Counted from the first letter of the stretch, positions 1 to 10,512 are shown. The stretch: DNA of 64,000 bases from Tenacibaculum maritimum NCIMB 2154 (GCF_900119795.1 NZ_LT634361.1:2356001-2420000), one strand, 5' to 3'. The notes: generated by a model not told the origin, from the letters alone. Numbers and translations are program-made.

Positions 1-540
1 AACAGCAATCCCCGTATATCCTTTTTCTTTTAACTCTTTATAATATTCTAAAGCTTTATCATAATCTTTTGCTTGCGATGCAGAAATAGCAGCATTGAAA
101 GCAAAAGCTGTGTCTGTTGGACTTAGTAAGTAGGTTAAATAAAAATTCTCAGCAGCATTTTTATAATCCTTATCGTTATTATACAGTCCTATTGCTTTTT
201 GAGAAACTTCTTGAATCATCTCGTTCAACATAGGAGCTGCTTCCTTAGTATATTTTGCTTTTCCTGATTTTTTTTCGAAAGCCATTAAATCATTAAATGC
301 TTTAGCTGCTTCTTTATAATCTTTTTTTCCTGCAAAAGCTTTACCTCTTAAATAGTAATACTTTGCTTGGTACTTAGCATCTGCCTCACCTATTGAACTT
401 TTTAATGACTCAATTACTGTAATAGCTCCTGCAAAATCTTTATTTCTTATTGATTTATCAGCTGTTTTCAACTCTGATTTCTGCGCCATCAATCCTATTG
501 ACATGAATCCTAAAGAAAGTGTTAAGATTTGTTTTTTCAT
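1..540 (-). CDS. TPR-repeat secreted protein, C-terminus off window
   Basis: Reading leftward from an ATG at 540, the frame is open to the window edge, so only about 180 N-terminal residues are present. It begins with a typical signal peptide (MKKQILTLSLGFMSIGLMAQ) cut after the LMAQ motif, so the product is exported. The rest is helical with repeated YY/KA-rich helix pairs of the tetratricopeptide type (for example around 'YQAKYYYLRGKAFAGKKDY' and 'AFAFNAAISASQAKDYDKA'), suggesting a protein-interaction scaffold. It starts 37 bp after the gyrA stop on the same strand with no terminator between, so it is probably cotranscribed with gyrA. The specific partner cannot be told from the sequence. 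Confidence 0.85.
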   Translation of the reverse strand, partial: MKKQILTLSLGFMSIGLMAQKSELKTADKSIRNKDFAGAITVIESLKSSIGEADAKYQAKYYYLRGKAFAGKKDYKEAAKAFNDLMAFEKKSGKAKYTKEAAPMLNEMIQEVSQKAIGLYNNDKDYKNAAENFYLTYLLSPTDTAFAFNAAISASQAKDYDKALEYYKELKEKGYTGIAV

Positions 541-577
541 CTTGATTTGATATTTAATTTGGATAATTTTTAATGTT

Positions 578-3070
578 TTATGTTAATTCATTTGAATTAT
601 TTTCAATTTCTATGCCATTTTCCTCATCCTCTTCTTCATGCATTACTTTAGCTACTGCAGCAATACTATCAGTTTTTTTAATATTAATCAAACGCACTCC
701 TTGAGTTGCACGTCCCATAACACGTAAATCCTCTACTGCTAACCTTATAGTTAAACCTGATTTATTAATAATCATTAGATCATTAGAATCATCAACATTT
801 TTGATTGCTACTAGCTCTCCTGTCTTTTCTGAAATATTTAGTGTTTTAACACCTTTCCCTCCCCTATTCGTTATTCTATAATCTTCTAGTTTAGAGCGTT
901 TTCCATATCCTTTTTCTGAAACAACAAGAATATTACTTTCCATATCATTTACAGCAACCATACCAATTACTTCATCTTCATCATGTTGTAATGTTATTCC
1001 TCTTACACCAGAAGCAGTCCTTCCCATCGGCCTAGTTTTAGCTTCTTCAAAACGGATAGCTTTTCCTGATTTTAAAGCTAACATTACTTGGCTATCTCCT
1101 GTAGTTAGTTTTGCTTCAAGCAATTCATCATCCTCCTTTATCGTTATTGCGTTAATACCATTAGTTCTTGGTCTAGAATATTGCTCTAAAGGTGTTTTCT
1201 TTACCTGACCTCTCTTTGTCGCCATAATCACATAATGGCTATTCACATAAGCTTCATCCTTTAAATCTTGAGTTACCAAAAATGCTTTTACCTTATCATC
1301 TTGCTCAATATTTATTAAGTTTTGAATAGCCCTTCCTTTCGCATTCTTTCCTCCTTCTGGAATTTCATATACGCGCATCCAAAATACTTTTCCTTTTTGG
1401 GTAAAGAACATCATATATTGATGATTCGTTCCAACAAATAAATGTTCTAAGAAATCTTCATTTCTTGTAGCAACTCCTTTTTGTCCACGTCCTCCTCTAT
1501 TTTGAACTTTATATTCATCAAGATTCGTACGTTTTAAATACCCTGCATTAGAAATAGTTACCACCACCTTAGAATCTGGTATCATATCTTCAATACGCAT
1601 ATCTCCTCCCGCATAGTGGATTTCAGAGCGGCGCTCGTCACCATATTTATCTCTAATGTGTACTAATTCATCTGTGATAATTTGATAACGTCTAGGTTCA
1701 TTTGCTAGAATATCCTTTAAATCAGTAATCGTTTCCATGATTTCATCATACTCAGCACGTAGTTTATCTTGTTCCAGTCCTGTCAACTGACGCAAACGCA
1801 TTTCAACAATAGCTCTTGCTTGTATTTCGGTCAATTCAAAACGTTCTACTAATTTTTCACGTGCTTCATCTGCATTCTTTGATCCACGGATAATTGCTAT
1901 TACTTCATCAATATTATCTGAAGCAATAATTAGTCCTTCTAAAATATGAGCTCTTGCTTCTGCTTTCTTTAGTTCAAATTCTGTTCTACGCACTATTACT
2001 TCATGGCGATGCTCTACGAAATGATGAATTAATTCTTTTAAATTTAACTGCTCTGGACGCCCATTTACCAGTGCAATATTATTAACACTAAATGATGTTT
2101 GAAGCTGTGTATATTTAAATAATTTATTTAAAACAATATTAGGAATAGCATCTCGCTTTAATATGTAAACAATACGCATTCCTTTTCTATCCGACTCATC
2201 GCGAATATTAGCTATTCCTTCTATTTTTTTATCATTCACTAATTCGGCAGTCTTTTTAATCATCTCTGCTTTATTAACTTGATAAGGAATTTCAGTTACC
2301 ACAATACACTCACGTCCTTTTACCTCTTCAATAGTAGCTTTGGCACGCATTACTATACGGCCACGACCTGTATGAAATGCATCACGTACTCCATCATACC
2401 CATAAATAATTCCACCGGTAGGAAAATCAGGAGCTTTAACATGCTGCATCAACTCGTCTATTTCGATATCTCTATTTTCTATATAAGCTATCGTTCCATT
2501 CACTACCTCTGTTAAATTATGAGGTGCCATATTTGTTGCCATTCCCACAGCAATTCCTGAAGCGCCATTTACTAGCAAGTTAGGAATACGTGTTGGTAAT
2601 ACAGTAGGCTCCTGTAAAGTATCATCAAAATTTAACTTATGATCTACTGTTTCTTTTTCTATATCAGCTAACATTTCCTCTGAGATCTTTTGCATTCTTA
2701 CCTCAGTATAACGCATCGCTGCAGGACTATCACCATCAACAGAACCAAAGTTTCCTTGTCCATCAACCATCATATAGCGAACACTCCAATCTTGTGCCAT
2801 ACGTACCATAGAATCATATACAGATGTATCTCCATGGGGATGATACTTACCTAATACTTCTCCTACAACTCTTGCTGATTTTTTATATGCTCCTGTTGCT
2901 TTAATTCCTAATTCATGCATTCCGAATAAAACTCTTCTATGTACAGGTTTTAAACCATCCCTTACATCTGGTAGTGCCCTCGATACAATTACCGACATCG
3001 AATAATCGATGTACGCAGATTTCATTTGTTCCTCAATGTTAATCGGAATCAACTTCTCTCCGTCTGCCAT
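578..3070 (-). CDS. gyrA: DNA gyrase subunit A
   Basis: This is the breakage-reunion subunit of the type IIA topoisomerase that introduces negative supercoils with GyrB. At 830 residues it is within the family range. The N-terminal part carries the quinolone-determining region ([14 protein letters not shown] near residue 74) and the catalytic tyrosine Y121 in AAMRYTE. The C-terminal beta-pinwheel starts near residue 500 and contains the GyrA-box-like QNRGGRG near 523 and a second NRGGKG near 743; the GyrA box distinguishes gyrase from ParC. At the E. coli Ser83 position there is Thr (T82) and at Asp87 an Asp (D86), which is the usual flavobacterial wild-type arrangement and not evidence of resistance. 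The acidic C-terminal tail is normal. ATG at 3070 is the standard [10 protein letters not shown] start. Confidence 0.98.
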   Translation of the reverse strand: MADGEKLIPINIEEQMKSAYIDYSMSVIVSRALPDVRDGLKPVHRRVLFGMHELGIKATGAYKKSARVVGEVLGKYHPHGDTSVYDSMVRMAQDWSVRYMMVDGQGNFGSVDGDSPAAMRYTEVRMQKISEEMLADIEKETVDHKLNFDDTLQEPTVLPTRIPNLLVNGASGIAVGMATNMAPHNLTEVVNGTIAYIENRDIEIDELMQHVKAPDFPTGGIIYGYDGVRDAFHTGRGRIVMRAKATIEEVKGRECIVVTEIPYQVNKAEMIKKTAELVNDKKIEGIANIRDESDRKGMRIVYILKRDAIPNIVLNKLFKYTQLQTSFSVNNIALVNGRPEQLNLKELIHHFVEHRHEVIVRRTEFELKKAEARAHILEGLIIASDNIDEVIAIIRGSKNADEAREKLVERFELTEIQARAIVEMRLRQLTGLEQDKLRAEYDEIMETITDLKDILANEPRRYQIITDELVHIRDKYGDERRSEIHYAGGDMRIEDMIPDSKVVVTISNAGYLKRTNLDEYKVQNRGGRGQKGVATRNEDFLEHLFVGTNHQYMMFFTQKGKVFWMRVYEIPEGGKNAKGRAIQNLINIEQDDKVKAFLVTQDLKDEAYVNSHYVIMATKRGQVKKTPLEQYSRPRTNGINAITIKEDDELLEAKLTTGDSQVMLALKSGKAIRFEEAKTRPMGRTASGVRGITLQHDEDEVIGMVAVNDMESNILVVSEKGYGKRSKLEDYRITNRGGKGVKTLNISEKTGELVAIKNVDDSNDLMIINKSGLTIRLAVEDLRVMGRATQGVRLINIKKTDSIAAVAKVMHEEEDEENGIEIENNSNELT

Positions 3071-3413
3071 ATATTACTTTTATTATTAATTACTATTTTG
3101 TTTTGTTTAAAAAAGTCATTCCTAGAATTATACCCTTCCTAAAAATCACTTTCATTTCGCTTTAAAAAAAATATTTTTTTTAAAACAAGGCAAGATACAA
3201 TAAACCGATTTTTTTACAAAGGCTTTCATCTTATCTTTTATTGTGAGTTATTAACATTTTAACTTAGTTTTTAACAGCTTTATAACACTTATAAATCGCA
3301 TTGTTTTTTTAATTATTTTTCCGTCAGAATGGCAATACTCAACGATTGGCACTCTTTTTGTAATTCTTTATAAAAATTTTCTACTAACTTTACACAAGAT
3401 AGAATTCAAATAT
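3071..3413. other. gyrA-clpC divergent intergenic region
   Basis: This 343-bp, very AT-rich spacer separates the divergent gyrA and clpC genes and must hold both promoters. On the plus strand TAACTTTA at 3385-3392, about 20 bp before the clpC ATG, is one base off the Bacteroidota -7 consensus TAnnTTTG. On the minus strand a near match (TATCTTGC) lies around 3192-3199, ahead of gyrA. I see no open frame that looks coding and no structured RNA. Confidence 0.5.
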
Positions 3414-5969
3414 ATGGACGATAATTTTTCACCAAAAGTTAGAGATGTTATTACTTTTAGTAAAGAAGAAGCTCTTCGTTTAGGGCATGACTTTATTGGT
3501 ACCGAACATCTTTTATTAGGACTGATTAGAAAAGGCGAAGGAAAAGCTATTGAGATATTAACAACCTTTGATGTTAATTTAGGATTAGTGCGCAAAAAAA
3601 TCGAGCAATTAAATCCTGCTACTCCTTCAATTCACACAGATAGGAAAAGAAGTTTGCATTTAACAAGACAAGCTGAAAAAGCCCTAAAAACCACCTTTTT
3701 GGAGGCAAAGCTATACCAAAGCGAAGCTATTGACACAGCACATCTACTGCTGTGTATCCTTCGTAATGAAAATGACCCAACAACAAAGCTTTTACACAAA
3801 TATGATGTAAATTATGACGATGCAAAAGCTTTGTATAAACAACTACATATGGAAGACAATGACCTACCCATTACCCCCATCTCTGAAACCCCATCAGATG
3901 ATGGTTTTTCTAACGAGAAATCAAACCCGTTTGGACAACAATCTCAAAAAGGAAAAACTTCTAAAAAATCCAAGACTCCCGTTCTTGATAATTTTGGGCG
4001 TGACTTAACCGCTCTTGCCGAAACAGGAAAACTGGATCCTGTTGTAGGACGTTTGGAAGAAATAGAACGTGTTTCTCAAATTTTGAGCAGACGAAAAAAG
4101 AACAACCCGATGTTAATTGGTGAACCTGGCGTTGGTAAATCGGCCATTGCTGAAGGCCTCGCTTTACGCATTGTTAACAGAAAGGTTTCTAGAATTTTAT
4201 TTGACAAACGCATCGTTTCTTTAGATTTAGCAAGCTTAGTTGCTGGTACGAAATATCGCGGACAGTTCGAGGAGCGAATGAAAGCCTTGATGAATGAGCT
4301 TGAAAAAAATGATGACATCATTCTTTTTATTGATGAAATACACACTATTGTAGGTGCCGGCGGTGCCACTGGATCTTTAGATGCTTCTAATATGTTAAAA
4401 CCTGCATTAGCGCGTGGAGAAATACAATGTATTGGAGCAACTACACTTGATGAGTTTAGGACAAACATAGAAAAGGATGGTGCTTTAGAACGCCGTTTCC
4501 AAAAGGTAATCGTTGACCCTACTAGTGTCGAAGAAACTATTCAGATTTTACATAATATAAAAGGAAAATACGAAGAGCACCATCATGTTGACTTTACCGA
4601 TGAAGCAATTGAAGCTTGTGTAAAACTCACGAATAGATACATGACTGACAGATACTTACCTGACAAAGCCATTGATGCACTAGATGAGGCTGGGTCTAGA
4701 ATCCATATCACTAATATTGTTGTTCCTCAACAGGTATTAGAGCTTGAAAATGAGCTTGAAAAGATCCGTGAGCGAAAAACAAAGGCGGTTAACGGCCAAA
4801 AGTATGAAGAAGCAGCAAAATTACGTGATGACGAAAAAAATATGGAAGCCGCTCTTGATTCTGCCCAAAAACAATGGGAAGAAGATTCTAAATTAAATAG
4901 AGAAATTGTTACCGAAGACAATGTAGCAGAGGTAGTTTCTATGATGACCGGAATCCCTGTTAATAGAGTTGCTCAAGCCGAAAGTAACCGTCTAGCTGAT
5001 TTACCTGATATGATTAAAGGTAAAGTGATTGGCCAAGATGAAGCGGTTACCAAAGTTGTCAAAGCTATTCAAAGAAATAGAGTAGGATTAAAAGATCCTA
5101 ACAAACCCATTGGTTCTTTTATTTTCTTAGGTTCTACAGGGGTAGGAAAAACACAACTTGCTAAAGTACTCGCGAAACAATTATTTGATTCGGAAGAATC
5201 TTTGATTAGGATCGATATGAGCGAATATATGGAAAAATTCGCAATATCTCGTTTAATTGGAGCACCTCCTGGGTATGTGGGTTATGAAGAAGGAGGACAA
5301 TTAACTGAAAAAGTTCGTAGAAAACCTTACTCCGTGGTCCTTTTAGATGAAATAGAGAAAGCGCATCCTGATGTATTCAATATGATGCTTCAAATATTAG
5401 ATGACGGATTTATCACGGATAGCTTAGGTAGAAAAATTGACTTCAGAAATACAATTATTATCATGACCTCGAACATTGGAGCTCGAAAGCTAAAAGACTT
5501 CGGTTCAGGTGTCGGGTTTGGTACTAGTTCTAAAAAAGAACAAGCAGACCAACATGCTAAAAGCATCATTGAAGGCGCTCTAAAAAAATCTTTTGCTCCT
5601 GAATTCTTGAATAGAATAGATGATGTCATTATTTTCAATTCTCTGGAAAGGGAAGATATCCATAAAATTATTGACATTGAGCTGGATAAACTTTTACATC
5701 GTATCAGCGATCTTGGTTATGCTTTAAATCTGAGTGAAAAAGCCAAAGACTATATTGCTGACAAAGGTTTTGACAAACAATATGGAGCGAGACCTTTAAA
5801 GCGTGCTATACAAAAGTATATCGAGGACGCTTTGGCCGAGGAAATTGTAAGTTCTAAATTAGATGAAGGGGATACTATTTTTATGGATTTAGATGAAGGA
5901 AATAATCAATTAACTATACAAATAACTAAAGGAGAAAAACCTCAAGAAACCCGAACAGAAATTGACTAA
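3414..5969 (+). CDS. clpC: ATP-dependent Clp protease ATP-binding subunit ClpC
   Basis: This is a Hsp100 unfoldase that feeds proteins to ClpP. The 851 residues contain a duplicated Clp N-domain (about 1-140), a long flexible linker rich in S/K/P, AAA module 1 with Walker A GEPGVGKS near residue 236 and Walker B ILFIDEIHT, a UVR-type coiled segment (KYEEAAKLRDDEKN near 462) that is diagnostic for ClpC over ClpA/ClpB, and AAA module 2 with Walker A GSTGVGKT near 573. A VGFG loop near residue 700 matches the ClpP-docking loop, so a ClpP partner is expected. The gene stands alone, is transcribed away from gyrA, and is closed by a strong terminator directly after its stop. Confidence 0.96.
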   Translation: MDDNFSPKVRDVITFSKEEALRLGHDFIGTEHLLLGLIRKGEGKAIEILTTFDVNLGLVRKKIEQLNPATPSIHTDRKRSLHLTRQAEKALKTTFLEAKLYQSEAIDTAHLLLCILRNENDPTTKLLHKYDVNYDDAKALYKQLHMEDNDLPITPISETPSDDGFSNEKSNPFGQQSQKGKTSKKSKTPVLDNFGRDLTALAETGKLDPVVGRLEEIERVSQILSRRKKNNPMLIGEPGVGKSAIAEGLALRIVNRKVSRILFDKRIVSLDLASLVAGTKYRGQFEERMKALMNELEKNDDIILFIDEIHTIVGAGGATGSLDASNMLKPALARGEIQCIGATTLDEFRTNIEKDGALERRFQKVIVDPTSVEETIQILHNIKGKYEEHHHVDFTDEAIEACVKLTNRYMTDRYLPDKAIDALDEAGSRIHITNIVVPQQVLELENELEKIRERKTKAVNGQKYEEAAKLRDDEKNMEAALDSAQKQWEEDSKLNREIVTEDNVAEVVSMMTGIPVNRVAQAESNRLADLPDMIKGKVIGQDEAVTKVVKAIQRNRVGLKDPNKPIGSFIFLGSTGVGKTQLAKVLAKQLFDSEESLIRIDMSEYMEKFAISRLIGAPPGYVGYEEGGQLTEKVRRKPYSVVLLDEIEKAHPDVFNMMLQILDDGFITDSLGRKIDFRNTIIIMTSNIGARKLKDFGSGVGFGTSSKKEQADQHAKSIIEGALKKSFAPEFLNRIDDVIIFNSLEREDIHKIIDIELDKLLHRISDLGYALNLSEKAKDYIADKGFDKQYGARPLKRAIQKYIEDALAEEIVSSKLDEGDTIFMDLDEGNNQLTIQITKGEKPQETRTEID

Positions 5970-5970
5970 G

Positions 5971-6013
5971 AAAAAATCCCGAGCTATTCAAAATTAGCTC
6001 GGGATTTTTTCTT
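5971..6013 (+). terminator. Intrinsic terminator after clpC
   Basis: A perfect 15-bp inverted repeat (5971-5985 with 5996-6010; core TCCCGAGCT/AGCTCGGGA) with a 10-nt loop ends in a T run and begins one base after the clpC stop. It is A-rich on the left and T-rich on the right, so it can terminate in either direction. Confidence 0.9.
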
Positions 6014-6067
6014 CAAATTCTATAAAACTACCACCTCCCTATTGTAGTCAGATATGATTTATTTGGA

Positions 6068-6075
6068 TATCTTTG
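6068..6075 (+). promoter_or_regulatory. Promoter -7 element for the LtaS-like gene
   Basis: TATCTTTG matches the Bacteroidota sigma-A -7 consensus TAnnTTTG exactly and lies 22 bp before the ATG at 6098. The only TTG candidate upstream (6042) is spaced 23 bp away, a few bases too far, so the -33 element is uncertain. Confidence 0.5.
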
Positions 6076-6097
6076 CCATTTATTACTACAATAAACA

Positions 6098-8101
6098 ATG
6101 TTTCAAAAAATACCTAACTATACGAAATACATTTTCAGTAATGTGTTTTTCTTATTTCTATACATTTTTCTTTTTAGAATTATTTTTTATTTCTTTTTTG
6201 CAAAACTAGAAGATGCTTCTACCCAAGAAATCAGCAATGCATTCCTGTTGGGTGCTCGATTTGACCTAAAGCTAGCCGTCCTAATTATTCTACCCCTAGC
6301 TTTCCTTATTTTTATTATTAACTATCGCTTCTTTAAACATTCTTTTTATGAAAAAGCAAGCAATATATACCTTACACTAGCTTATATAACCATTACATTA
6401 TTTTATGTTTTCGATTTTGGATACTACGATTATTTAGACATACGCTTGGATGCTTCCAGCTTAAGGTTTCTAAGCAACTTTAAAATATCTTCTCAAGTTT
6501 TATTGGAAAGCTACCCTGTATTCAAAGGACTATTCCTTCTTGCTTTGCTAAGTTTTGCTTTCTATAAATTTTCTCAATGGATTTATAAAAAGTTTTCAAA
6601 TCATCATGAAAGCAACTCCCAAAAAGCAAAAGCCTTCTTTATTATAATTCCTTTATTATTACTAGCTTTTGGTATTTACAACAGTATTACACATTACCCT
6701 TTACGTTGGAGTCAGGCTTTCTTTTCTAAAAATAATCACGTAAACCAATTTTCTTTAAATCCTATTTTATACTTTTTTGATAGTTTTAAGTTTAGAAGTG
6801 AAAGTTTCGATTTAAATAAAACAAAGCAATTTTACCCTGTAATTGCAAAACAATTAAACCTACCTAAAGACACCCTTTTATTTGAGCGTAAATTCTTAAA
6901 GAAGTCAGAAATACAAACACAACCTAATATTGTTATTGTAATGCTTGAATCTGTTGGAGTAGTCCCTATGAGCTATTACAACAACCCTATTCTAACCACC
7001 CCAAAAATGGATAGCATCATTAAAAAAAGTATCAATTTTAGTAATTTTTTCGTTCATAAGGCAGGAACTGCTGGGAGCGTATTTGCTAGTATTACTGGGT
7101 TGCCTGATATCGATGGAGTTAGAACTGCTTCTAGAAATCCGATGATTATCGATCAACGCATTATTTTCGATCAATTTAACAATTACGAGAAGCTTTACTT
7201 CTTAGGAGGAAGCGCTAATTGGGCTAATATTAGAGGGGTATTCCAATCAAACATAACTAATTTAAAGATATTTGAAGAAGGTAGTTACGCAACAGAAAAT
7301 CGCGCCGACGTATGGGGTATTGATGATTACGAATTGTTTAAGGAATCTAACAAAGAATTGGAGAAGATACACAAAAAAGGAAAACCTTTTATTGCTTATA
7401 TCCAAACAGCCACTAACCATATGCCATTTACAGTTCCTGAAAAAAAAGAAACATTCACCCCACTTAGCAATAAAGACATTAGTAGTAAAGAATTAAAGAA
7501 AGCTGGGTTTGATGGTATTGAAAGATTGAATGCTTTGCGCTATTTAGATTTCAATGTTGCTAAATTCTTAACAAGGGCACAGCAGTCAGGATACTACGAT
7601 AATACTATATTTTTATTTTTCGGAGACCACAATACCTCCATGAGAAAGACAAATTCTTTTGCCAAAGAGTTTGACTTCGACAACATACAATTGCATCATG
7701 TACCTTTTTTCATACACGCTCCTAAATATTTGAAACCACAAACTATTTCAAGATATACTAAATTAGTAGATATTATGCCTACAGCAGCTGGATTAGCTAA
7801 TATTAATTACACCAACTACACACTAGGTTCTAATGTATTAGACAGTACCAGTATGAACGGCTCTTTTGCTTTTTTATATAAAAGTATAAAGGGTGAACCT
7901 GGAGTAGCTATTTTAAAAGACAGCTTATATTATACCAAAGCCACTGTTAGCAATACCACTAGTTTGTACAACTTAAACAGTAAAAGTTTCATTGACATAA
8001 AGCAGAAACACCCTATAATAGCACAACAACTGGATAGCCTCATTAATGGCTTTTACCACGGCACTAAATATTTGTATTATAATAATAAAAAAACTAAATA
8101 G
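6098..8101 (+). CDS. LTA synthase/phosphoglycerol transferase family (sulfatase-fold) membrane protein
   Basis: The 667-residue protein has about five N-terminal membrane helices (residues 1-200) followed by an extracytoplasmic sulfatase-fold catalytic domain, the architecture of LtaS/MdoB/OpgB enzymes that move phosphoglycerol or phosphoethanolamine groups onto envelope glycans or lipids. Metal-site residues are visible: the Glu in IVIVMLESVG, the nucleophile region HKAGTAGSVFASITGLPD and the FFGDHNTS motif near residue 510. Gram-negative Bacteroidota do not make lipoteichoic acid, so the true acceptor is unknown. It is monocistronic and its stop overlaps the convergent PAP2 gene by 8 bp. 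The next gene, also a phosphate-chemistry membrane enzyme, may be functionally related, but this is inference. Confidence 0.85.
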   Translation: MFQKIPNYTKYIFSNVFFLFLYIFLFRIIFYFFFAKLEDASTQEISNAFLLGARFDLKLAVLIILPLAFLIFIINYRFFKHSFYEKASNIYLTLAYITITLFYVFDFGYYDYLDIRLDASSLRFLSNFKISSQVLLESYPVFKGLFLLALLSFAFYKFSQWIYKKFSNHHESNSQKAKAFFIIIPLLLLAFGIYNSITHYPLRWSQAFFSKNNHVNQFSLNPILYFFDSFKFRSESFDLNKTKQFYPVIAKQLNLPKDTLLFERKFLKKSEIQTQPNIVIVMLESVGVVPMSYYNNPILTTPKMDSIIKKSINFSNFFVHKAGTAGSVFASITGLPDIDGVRTASRNPMIIDQRIIFDQFNNYEKLYFLGGSANWANIRGVFQSNITNLKIFEEGSYATENRADVWGIDDYELFKESNKELEKIHKKGKPFIAYIQTATNHMPFTVPEKKETFTPLSNKDISSKELKKAGFDGIERLNALRYLDFNVAKFLTRAQQSGYYDNTIFLFFGDHNTSMRKTNSFAKEFDFDNIQLHHVPFFIHAPKYLKPQTISRYTKLVDIMPTAAGLANINYTNYTLGSNVLDSTSMNGSFAFLYKSIKGEPGVAILKDSLYYTKATVSNTTSLYNLNSKSFIDIKQKHPIIAQQLDSLINGFYHGTKYLYYNNKKTK

Positions 8102-8663
8102 TTTTTAGTTTTTTATCAATAAGAAATAATGCTACTTTATAGAAAATAACCCCTATTAACAAACCATTAATTGCTCCACAAAAAATATCAACTGGAAAAT
8201 GAACCCCTAAGTATATTCTACTATAAGCAAATATCAATGGAAAAAAAACTAAAAATTTAATTTTCGCATACCTCTTTTTTAATAATAATATAATAAATAC
8301 ACTAAAAGCCGTAGAGGTTGTGGCATGGCCAGAAGTAAAACTAAAACTTTGTGGGTTTATTAGTTTAGGACGCAATAAATGATTAATAGTAATATCATTA
8401 TTAGGTCTCAAACGCTCAAAAACCCCTCTTATAAAATTCGTGTATTGATCAGAAAATGCTACCATTATTATTAACACTAATAAAAGCATTCCTCCCTTTT
8501 TCCAGCCAAAAGCTTTAAATATAAGATATATTATAAAAGCAAACAATGGAATCCAGTTAAACTGATTGGTTATAAACAACCAAAAAGCATCCCATTGCTC
8601 ACTTCCTAAGTTATTTAGATAAATTAATAACTCTCGATCTCTTTGTAATAAATTTTCTATCAA
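8094..8663 (-). CDS. PAP2-family membrane phosphatase (undecaprenyl-diphosphatase-like)
   Basis: This 189-residue integral membrane protein has about five helices and the three PAP2 signature blocks: a first block ending in RLRP, a second reading FTSGHATTS, and a third reading SRIYLGVHFPVD with catalytic His and Asp. Such enzymes dephosphorylate C55-PP or related lipid phosphates on the periplasmic face. In block one the expected Lys of KxxxxxxRP is Arg (R-GVFERL-RP), a conservative change. The frame starts with TTG, two bases after the upstream gene's stop, and no nearby ATG fits, so coupled translation from TTG is likely. Cotranscription with the 8666-9706 isomerase follows from the 2-bp gap. 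Confidence 0.88.
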   Translation of the reverse strand: MIENLLQRDRELLIYLNNLGSEQWDAFWLFITNQFNWIPLFAFIIYLIFKAFGWKKGGMLLLVLIIMVAFSDQYTNFIRGVFERLRPNNDITINHLLRPKLINPQSFSFTSGHATTSTAFSVFIILLLKKRYAKIKFLVFFPLIFAYSRIYLGVHFPVDIFCGAINGLLIGVIFYKVALFLIDKKLKTI

Positions 8664-8665
8664 AA

Positions 8666-9706
8666 TTATTTCCCTACTTTTAATATTTCTATCTCAAAAA
8701 TAAGATCTGAGCTTGGAGGTATTGGTCCTGCTCCTCTTTTACCATACCCTAAATAATCTGGTATAAATAAACGAGCTTTCTCTCCTTCTCTCATCATTTT
8801 AACTCCCTCTTTCCAACCTGCAATCATTCCCATTGCATCAATAGTAAAAGTAAATGGAGCTCCTTTATCAATTGTTGAATCTATCTTCTTTCCTTCAGCT
8901 GTATATAATGTATAGTTTACCGTTGTTGCCTGTGCTGGATTCACTTTTTTACCTTTTCCTTCTTGAATTTGTAAGAATCGTAAACCTGAATCTGTTTTCG
9001 TAGCCTTAGATATTCCCATTTTCTCCTGAAATTTCTTTTTCAACTCCTCCAACTTCTTTTGTCTTTCTTTCTCTTTTTCTTCTACATTTAACAACTCTTC
9101 TTCAAAAACTTTAGCAGCATCAAATTTCTTTGCTTCTTTACCTATTCTTATAATATGGATATGTTCTATTCTATCATTTTGCTGAATACTATCAACCACC
9201 ATTTGCCCTGATGTAACCTTTCCAAAAATAGAATGTTTACCATCTAACCAAGGAGTAGCTTTGTGTGTAATAAAAAACTGACTCGAGTTTGTTTTAGGCC
9301 CAGAATTTGCCATTGACAATACCCCTGGAGCATCATGTTTATACAATAACCTACCTATGGAATCACTAGGAAACTCATCTGCAAATGCATATCCTGCATT
9401 TCCTCTACCTGTTCCTAAAGGATCTCCTCCCTGAATCATAAAATCTTTGATAACTCTATGAAACTTAGTTCCGTCATAAAACTTGGTACCTTTTAGCGAA
9501 TCGGTCATTTTCGGATGTGTTCCTTCTGCTAAAGACACAAAATTAGCTACAGTCATAGGAACATCTTTTGCGTATAGTTTTAATAAAATGTCGCCTCTAC
9601 TGGTTTTAACATCTGCATAAATTCCATTGTCTAAATCTGGATATTTAGCCGCCTTACATGCAGAAAATAAGATGGCAAAAACGATAAGGGTTTTTAAATA
9701 CTTCAT
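8666..9706 (-). CDS. Cyclophilin-FKBP fusion peptidyl-prolyl isomerase lipoprotein
   Basis: A 346-residue lipoprotein (lipobox FSAC at residue 17) carries two unrelated prolyl isomerase domains in one chain. A cyclophilin domain occupies about residues 30-195 (VPMTVANFV, FHRVIKDFMIQGGD, SSQFFITHKATPWLDGKHSIFG); a charged coiled linker of about 30 residues follows; an FKBP domain fills about 240-346 (GWKEGVKMMREGEKARLFIP, YGKRG, SSDLIFEIEIL). It would fold proteins in the periplasm or at the outer membrane. It follows the FKBP/gldI genes on the same strand but is separated from them by a terminator, so it probably has partly independent expression. Fusions of this kind are known in Bacteroidota. 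Confidence 0.93.
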   Translation of the reverse strand: MKYLKTLIVFAILFSACKAAKYPDLDNGIYADVKTSRGDILLKLYAKDVPMTVANFVSLAEGTHPKMTDSLKGTKFYDGTKFHRVIKDFMIQGGDPLGTGRGNAGYAFADEFPSDSIGRLLYKHDAPGVLSMANSGPKTNSSQFFITHKATPWLDGKHSIFGKVTSGQMVVDSIQQNDRIEHIHIIRIGKEAKKFDAAKVFEEELLNVEEKEKERQKKLEELKKKFQEKMGISKATKTDSGLRFLQIQEGKGKKVNPAQATTVNYTLYTAEGKKIDSTIDKGAPFTFTIDAMGMIAGWKEGVKMMREGEKARLFIPDYLGYGKRGAGPIPPSSDLIFEIEILKVGK

Positions 9707-9734
9707 AATAAATAGTATATAGTAATTGGTTAAC

Positions 9735-9770
9735 TAAAAAAACGAGTTCAAAAAATGAACTCGTTTTTTA
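9735..9770 (-). terminator. Terminator between FKBP gene and cyclophilin-FKBP gene
   Basis: Perfect arms at 9735-9749 and 9756-9770 (core ACGAGTTCA/TGAACTCGT) with a 6-nt loop and flanking A/T runs sit 17 bp past the stop of the FKBP gene, giving a strong hairpin with a U tract on the minus-strand transcript. Confidence 0.85.
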
Positions 9771-9786
9771 TTTTTTCTTAATAGAA

Positions 9787-10512
9787 TTATTTTACTTCCA
9801 ATAACTCCACTTCAAAGACTAATGCTGAAAATGGCTTGATTTTTTCTCCTCTCTTCTGCGCTCCATATGCCAACTCTTGAGGAATAAAAAATTTGTATTT
9901 TGATCCTGGTTTCATTAACTGTAAACCTTCTGTCCAACCTTTAATTACTTGGCCTACTCCAAATTCTGCTGGTTGTTTTCTTTCTACAGAGCTATCAAAT
10001 ACTTGACCATCTATGGTTGTTCCATGGTAATGAACCTTTACTCTTGAATTTGCCTTAGGTGTTTCTCCTTTACCTTCTTTTAAAACAACATACTGCAATC
10101 CACTATCGGTTGTTATTACCCCTTCCTTAGCTTTGTTCTCAGCTAAAAACTTTTCATTTTCTTTTTTATAATCTCCGAACTCTTTTTCAGCTTTGACAGC
10201 AGCCTCTTCTTGTTGCTTCTTAAATTTTTCTTCTTGTTGCTTTCTAAAGTATCCACTTATTACTTTACTAAGATCTTTTCCTTCTATCAGTAGGTTTGTA
10301 GAATCAATACCGCTCTTGTATCCTTGAATTAATAATTCTGAATTTAATTCATTAAAGTTCGTCTTTAATTTATTAGCCATATCCAAACCAATTGCATAAC
10401 TTACGGAATCTATTTCATTAGTTAAAGATTTCTTGGTTACTGCACCTTCTTTCCCGCAAGACACCACAGCTAATGCTAAGGCAACACCTGCTAATACTTT
10501 AGTTACTTTCAT
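9787..10512 (-). CDS. FKBP-type peptidyl-prolyl isomerase lipoprotein
   Basis: This 241-residue FkpA/Mip-like protein has a lipobox (VVSC at about residue 19), an N-terminal helical dimerisation domain (SYAIGLDMANKLK, then a long K/E-rich helix) and a C-terminal FKBP domain from about residue 135 (VHYHGTTIDGQVFDSS, GWTEGLQLMKPGSKYKFFIP, LAYGA, LVFEVELLEV). It catalyses prolyl isomerisation of exported proteins. Its ATG overlaps the gldI stop by 4 bp (ATGA), so the two are translationally coupled. Confidence 0.95.
   Translation of the reverse strand: MKVTKVLAGVALALAVVSCGKEGAVTKKSLTNEIDSVSYAIGLDMANKLKTNFNELNSELLIQGYKSGIDSTNLLIEGKDLSKVISGYFRKQQEEKFKKQQEEAAVKAEKEFGDYKKENEKFLAENKAKEGVITTDSGLQYVVLKEGKGETPKANSRVKVHYHGTTIDGQVFDSSVERKQPAEFGVGQVIKGWTEGLQLMKPGSKYKFFIPQELAYGAQKRGEKIKPFSALVFEVELLEVK

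Noticed and set aside
2279-2515. Plus-strand ORF within gyrA
   Set aside because: Shadow of the gyrA coding strand; no features of its own.
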